61,286 bases of DNA from Fragilaria crotonensis (taxonomy: Eukaryota; Bacillariophyta; Fragilariophyceae; Fragilariales; Fragilariaceae): assembly GCA_022925895.1 (NCBI GenBank), contig JAKSYS010000362.1, positions 1-61,286 on the forward strand, written 5' to 3'. Numbering within the stretch: the first letter of the stretch is position 1; the number at the start of each line of letters is the position of its first letter. Under the pieces are notes generated by a model. The model saw only the letters and a list, made by a program, of their open reading frames with translations, ran no database searches and was not told the origin of the DNA. This document shows positions 57,291-61,286 of this stretch, in pieces. Made by a program: the position numbers and the translations under genes.

Positions 57291-57385
57291 GGTGGTGACG
57301 TGCACGACGGCCTCGGTGGTTTTACTACGGTAAAGCGGGTGACGGACGGACTGGTGTTGCAAATTCTTAATACTAGAAATTGTGT

Positions 57386-57401
57386 ATATCCGTCTTCTGA
57401 T
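57386..57401. repeat. LINE target-site duplication, right copy
   Basis: atatccgtcttctgat, perfect copy of 48387-48402, at the 5' end of the LINE. Confidence 0.95.
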
Positions 57402-58520
57402 GGTCCCAATACCAAACACGGTCATAGAAATCGAAGTCAAGCCATTCGGAAATGTCAACAGTCTGTCCGAGTAATCGCTCAATCCCAGGGCGTTGATCAA
57501 CGCCGCGGGCAATTAAAGATTGAATTTCCGAAATGTATACGATACCGTAATCCCAAAGCCTCGAAGGTACTTGATTTTCACGCATTCGGGTTTTCCATTT
57601 CATTTTGATCTCTCTGATTTCGGTTTCTGCACGATGATTCTGCGTAGTTCCACGACCTTTCTCCGCAGGGAGAAGTTTGATATGGTTTCGACGAATGATC
57701 TTCATGACTTCAGAATGCTTACCGGTTTGTTCAGTTGCAAGATCGCATATCAGGGTCGCAGGAACTCCGACGTCATCAATAAATTCGGTCAACGCATTCG
57801 CAATATTGCTACTCGCCTTTGATTCCATTGGGTATACTCTCGTGAACGATCCGTTTGTAATTAACTGTGCACATTCCATTCCATTTATCGATCTGACCTT
57901 CGAGAATAGAGTGTCCATATAAAAGGTATCCGCAAGCCTCCGACGATGCAAGTCAAGGTGATCAACGCGGTATCGGCAAAATAAGGGATGAATGGCATAT
58001 CGGACTCACGTTGTGTGGTTGTCCGTAAGGTTTTCTGTGCTGTCTCAATACCACATCTAAATTTTCGCGCAACAGTTTCTGCATTCACACGCGAATGTCG
58101 ATCTCTGCTCCCAACAAACGCCACATTTGCATCACGATACGCAGTAGCCACATGTACTTTACCTATCATTCGATTGAGAAACAAAGCGTCGTCGAAGGGA
58201 ATCATCTCATTGTCACAATCATCATGTCCTTCAGAATTCGCTGTCTTAGCAGTTTTAACACTCATGCATGATATCCGTAGTCGCTCTGACGTTTCCACAA
58301 TAGGTAGATCATTTACCCCTGACGTTACAGATACGCTAGCAATGCGTACATTGGTAGGGTCCCACACGTTACTGTCAGTCATGATTACCGTCTTGCAGTC
58401 ATCCAATTCATACCGAGATGGTACGCGCGATTCAAAGTATACAACAGTACCGTCCATCTTGAATGGTATCACCGTGTCGTCTACCGTCGCGCCGAATACA
58501 CGTGCTGTCGGTGGGGTCAT
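57402..58520 (-). CDS. pol: Copia integrase (frameshifted, cut by the LINE)
   Basis: Two overlapping frames. 57885-58520 carries the pre-integrase region (RVFGATVDDTVIPFKMDG, FRCGIETAQKTLRTTTQ). 57402-57951 carries the core: VDHLDLHRRR, DTLFSKVRS, NGSFTRVYPM, DDVGVPATLICDLATEQTG, EKGRGTTQNHRAETEIRE, the D..D..E set of a retroviral-type integrase. A missing G near 58006-58010 (CGTGAGTCC where CGTGGAGTCC restores the frame) separates them. A second indel near 58507 separates the region from the protease. The LINE sits directly after DHQKTD. As read it cannot make integrase. Confidence 0.85.
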
Positions 58521-58938
58521 CCGATACCGTCACACCGTAGTGTCGCATCTGGTTTGGATTAATCAGGCTCATTTTCATACGCTTTCCGTACCACAGTACC
58601 TGGTTGAATTGCAAAATGATTGTTTCTCCCGTCGATTCGTCAGTAAATGCAGTTGCAGCGTTAACAACCGACACATTTATAATGGGTTGATAGTCATTTG
58701 TATAAGGAGTCACATCGCATTGCTGGCCAGTATAATCCAAAATCAAGAAATTCGGGCCTGCAACACAAGTATCGGCATGCGAATCCAACTCACACCGAGC
58801 AACATTACCTTCGTCAGTTGTAAACTCATCCATTCCTCCACGGGCCACTGCACCAATCGATCGAGTTCGTAAGCCTGACCTGATCGTCGCCACAGTACGC
58901 CCCGCCACCCCGCATGCGCAGGATGTCGGGGTTGCCAG
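58432..58938 (-). CDS. pol: Copia aspartic protease region
   Basis: In the same frame as gag but beyond its TGA (58939-58941). The frame reads LATPTSCACGVAGRT, then RSIGAVARGGMDEFTTDEGN, then CELDSHADTCVAGPNF, the DSHADT active-site form found in many algal/stramenopile Copia proteases, and DYTGQQCDVTPY. It ends at 58432 in the wrong frame after DDPTDST because of an indel; the natural continuation is the RVFGATVDD frame. No ATG lies between the gag stop and the DSHADT motif except M of GGMDEF, so expression probably needs stop readthrough from gag or translation as one precursor. Confidence 0.85.
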   Translation of the reverse strand: MATPTSCACGVAGRTVATIRSGLRTRSIGAVARGGMDEFTTDEGNVARCELDSHADTCVAGPNFLILDYTGQQCDVTPYTNDYQPIINVSVVNAATAFTDESTGETIILQFNQVLWYGKRMKMSLINPNQMRHYGVTVSDDPTDSTCIRRDGRRHGDTIQDGRYCCIL

Positions 58939-60515
58939 TCAATAGTCGCGACGAGGGCCGAATCGGGCACCTGCACGTCCACCTCGATCACCGCCCGAAG
59001 CCGGAGCACGAGCCGGCGCAGTCACATTTGAAGTATCGGCATCATATTCAACAATTTCGGTCGAAGTGGTCGCCGCGGCGGCAGCAATAGCACGAGGTTG
59101 TTCCTGATTTCCGATCGCATAACGGCCACCACCGCGGCCCCCATACGAGCCACGATCAGCATACCCACGCCCGCCACCGCGACCTTGGCCTCCGCCACGG
59201 CCATCGAAGCGACCGGAGGCGCGATTTGCAAGGTATTCACGACGCTGGCGTATATAAGCAACACCGCCGCAAGTACGCAATTTCTCCCATTCGTCACTGG
59301 TAAAATTTCGATTGATGTCCGACACATCGACACCGTTCATGACAACTTTAACACGACCAGCGGTTCCACCGCGGCCTCCACGATTGCCCGAACAATTACC
59401 TCCGCGTCCGTTGCCAGAACGGCTGCGACCAGTTGTAGTTGTAGCACCAATGGAACGCTTGTTACTCTTACCGGGTTCAGCCAAAGCAAAGCGACTCGAC
59501 ACAGTCCTCGACAAAGTCATACAAGCGGCATCAAAGTCGTTCAAATACTTATCGCGAACAATTCCCATAGTAGTCTGTACCTGAATATCATCACACCGCA
59601 TACTTTTGAGTAGAAATTGAACCTTTTGTTGCATATACATGGGCTGGCCTGCGTCCTCCAATTCCTTGAACGCTTCGTTCATCCGAGTGAGATACTTCTC
59701 AAATGGGAACGCAGCCTCACTTTTCCAGAATAATGCTTCAAGCTTCGCATTTGCAGATGCAGCGCGACGCATATCGTGCGCCTCTCCAACATAATGTTCA
59801 CGCAATAACAAGTGAGCCGCACGTCCGTCGCCGTCGGTTACCTTTTCGAACCAAGTCGCACCATCCGTCTTGGTCACAAGATCTTTGAGCAAATGATACA
59901 CCTCACGATTATCTTCAACAAACTGCGGAGTCTCGAACAAAGCCGCCCACAACGTACGGGTGTATTCGTCGGTCGCGTTGTCGGGATTTGCTTCGGCAGG
60001 ACGAATAACATAACTCAATGGCACACCAGCCTTACCCTTCCTCGAATCCAAGTAGTTCGTGACTTTCTTAATCCAGTTCTTATAGTCGCTCGCGTTAAAT
60101 GCCTCTGGGTAGTACAACTTCGAATCAGTATATTTCTCTTCTGCCGCAAGTGACATCTCACGAATGAGGGTTGCAATGAATGCGTCGTTAAGTTCGATTA
60201 AGTCACATGGAGCATTCTCACGGAGTTTCTTGGTAATCCAATACTTAACCGCCTTGAGCTTCTTTGTACGCGCCAATCCCAACTGGATGCGAGGGTGTTC
60301 TGAGGGTTCCTCTTAGAGTTACGGTCCGCCATAGTGTCCAGCTCTCTATCAGTATAGTTCGCTAACTCTTCGATAGTCTCCAATCCTTCGTACTCGATAA
60401 GTCTGGTCTGGGAGGGTATATCCCTCAACCCGCACACATGCAAAACATAACGCATCGGCTGATGTTGTAATTCAGGGAACAACTCGTCAAGGTTAACGAT
60501 AACAGGAGGGTCCAT
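58939..60515 (-). CDS. gag: Copia gag (one frameshift)
   Basis: Start ATG at 60515 (MDPPVIVNLDELFPEL). The first 75 or so residues end in SKRNPQNT and are shifted relative to RIQLGLARTKKLKAVKYW, which opens the main 447-codon frame; CT is extra, or one base missing, near 60288 (AACACC-CT-CGCATCCAG). The body includes YPEAFNASDYKNWIKKVTNY and LLKSMRCDDIQVQTTMGI, capsid-like helical sequence. The C-terminal part is rich in RGG/GRG (GRGGGQGRGGGRGYADRG), which probably replaces a CCHC knuckle for RNA binding. VDVSDINRNFTSDEWEKL between the RGG clusters is conserved in the old fragment at 30.35 kb. Ends in TGA followed by CTG. Confidence 0.87.
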
Positions 60516-60848
60516 GATACCTGTATCCAAGGGGAGGGTGTCAATACCACTCGTGTGCTGTATATACCAAGCGACATACGGGCAATATGTCCGTTGTGAC
60601 CATGGGAGTCAACGTCGCACCGAGAGATGATCAGTCTCCGGCATCAACATACGAATGCGGAGACGGAGATGTCTCCAGTCAACGCTCTGTGCTGGGCCAA
60701 GCGACCCCATGACGGTGGCCAACCTTAATCGCTTCATTTGATGCCACAGCACAGCATCTCCTCGTTCTTCTCACACGAAGGAGATGGCAGCGAACGAATC
60801 GCTGTCTTCAACCACTCCAATCTTTCTGGTTCATTGGGTCTGATAAAC
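60516..60848 (-). other. Copia 5' leader
   Basis: 333 bases between the 5' LTR and gag. Directly after the LTR, on the element's strand, is GTTTATCAGACCCAATGAACC. Part of it (TATCAGA) resembles the initiator-tRNA primer sites of other Copia elements, but the usual TGG start is absent, so the primer is unresolved. Confidence 0.5.
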
Positions 60849-61036
60849 TGTTTATATCCTATCGAGATTAACAACAACTAACTTACCAACAGCAAGATAA
60901 GAACGATAACAACAGTCTTAAACGAATTGTGGTTCTATGTATAAACGTGCATACAATCGATGACTGATTCCCGAGTCCGGTTCGTATCTATGACCGCATC
61001 CCAGTAAGCAGTACACAGTACGGTACATATTAAACA
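60849..61036 (-). repeat. Copia 5' LTR
   Basis: 188 bases, identical by eye to 45397-45584, TGTTTA...TAAACA termini. As 5' LTR it should hold the promoter of the element. Confidence 0.93.
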
Positions 61037-61129
61037 TATGTACGCATACCCACGGCTCGGTGGCCGCGTGGCCCCCAGGAGGTCTAAGAGGGAGTGCCCA
61101 TGCTACCCACCAATAACCTTGGGTTTGTG
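61037..61129. other. Right flank of Copia insertion
   Basis: cccacggctcggtggccgcg followed by gagggagtgcccatgctacc matches 29832-29900 and, in its first part, 10838-10862. This shows it was contiguous with the upstream block of kinase G before the insertion. Confidence 0.7.
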
Positions 61130-61286
61130 CGATTCAGTAAATGATATGGTGACAAAGAGCATGTCGTCTATCAGCGGTCAAGATCTTCGTAAAGAGGTCT
61201 GCTAGGTTTGTCATTCCATCCTCTTTGCCAACTCAAAGTATCTTAGCAGCCACTGCTTCACGGATGGCATGATAATTGAAAGCGTT
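61130..61286 (-). mobile_element. Ty1/copia RNase H C-terminal fragment (cut by window edge)
   Basis: Nearly identical to 29930-30078: NYHAIREAVAAKILRVGKED, then NLADLFTKIL on the minus strand. It belongs to the same older Copia copy as the 29.9-kb fragment, not to the intact element. It continues beyond the window. Confidence 0.75.

Larger units (their letters stand above)
48403..57385 (-). mobile_element. Non-LTR retrotransposon (LINE) inserted in the Copia element
   Basis: 8983 bases bounded by a 16-bp duplication. On its own strand: 5' UTR of about 95 bases (57385-57291, starting ACACAATTTC), ORF1 (57290-54291), ORF2 (54294-48559) overlapping by ATGA, 3' UTR of 156 bases, and a TTTATATAT end rather than poly(A). 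APE-type endonuclease, RT, RNase H and a terminal Cys/His motif place it near the RNase H-bearing (I-like) group of LINEs; the clade cannot be set without a tree. The length suggests a full-length insertion with no 5' truncation. Confidence 0.92.
45397..61036 (-). mobile_element. Ty1/copia LTR retrotransposon interrupted by a LINE
   Basis: Complete element: LTR 60849-61036 (5'), leader, gag, protease, integrase, RT-RNase H, purine-rich CGCGGGGAC at the 3' LTR border, LTR 45397-45584. Order gag-PR-INT-RT-RH is Ty1/copia. LTRs begin TGTTTA and end TAAACA. The flanking bases share tatg (45393-45396 and 61037-61040); a standard 5-bp duplication is not exact (gtatg versus tatgt). Without the LINE and one duplicated target it would be about 6.6 kb. 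The insertion site matches the uninterrupted sequence upstream of kinases B and E. Gag/pol carry three apparent frameshifts besides the LINE, so it is not autonomous as read. Confidence 0.93.

Noticed and set aside
57291..57512. N-terminal 74-residue extension of LINE ORF1
   Set aside because: It lies largely in Copia sequence beyond the LINE border and duplication; the LINE's own ATG is at 57290.
58908..58908. Separate protease gene starting at 58908
   Set aside because: That codon is GTG, not ATG, and the frame is continuous with gag apart from one TGA; it is part of the gag-pol polyprotein.

Overview
The window reads as nuclear DNA of a eukaryote, most likely a stramenopile and probably a diatom (inference). 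Grounds: Ty1/copia proteins with an LDSHADT protease and an RGG-rich gag, short GT-AG introns of about 95-105 nt, and eukaryotic tyrosine-kinase-like (TKL) kinases. Nothing bacterial (operons, Shine-Dalgarno sites) is seen.

1-45.0 kb is a segmentally duplicated gene cluster, almost all on the minus strand. Its main component is a family of large proteins: ankyrin repeats, then a TKL kinase, a RING-like Cys/His cluster and an unnamed C-terminal domain. I count eight copies: H (1.88-2.77 kb), A (3.88-6.18 kb, plus strand), B (7.59-10.45), C (12.06-12.85, 3' end only), D (14.54-18.88), E (26.34-29.44), F (32.96-37.04) and G (39.72-44.99). Only G is open from end to end: two exons, 1726 aa, about 30 ankyrin repeats. 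The others carry small indels or are fragments. Between them lie five decayed copies of an EPSP synthase gene (shikimate pathway): 1-1.0, 12.85-13.5, 21.5-22.6, 23.7-24.5 and 37.9-39.1 kb. Spacer blocks recur with them. Two copies of a short secreted peptide with an RxLR-like motif (11.5 and 31.2 kb) sit beside old Copia gag/protease fragments.

45.4-61.0 kb is one Ty1/copia element on the minus strand with identical 188-bp LTRs. It is split between integrase and reverse transcriptase by a 9-kb non-LTR retrotransposon (LINE) with a perfect 16-bp target-site duplication. The LINE has a roughly 1000-aa ORF1 and an ORF2 (APE endonuclease, RT, RNase H, Cys/His motif) joined by an ATGA overlap; ORF2 has one internal TGA. 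The Copia element itself sits in the upstream block of kinase G, at a site still empty upstream of kinases B and E. The window ends in another Copia RNase H fragment.

The kinase cluster looks like a multigene family evolving by duplication, ankyrin-array expansion and loss. Its function is not known from sequence. A receptor, scaffold or defence-like signalling role is a hypothesis only.
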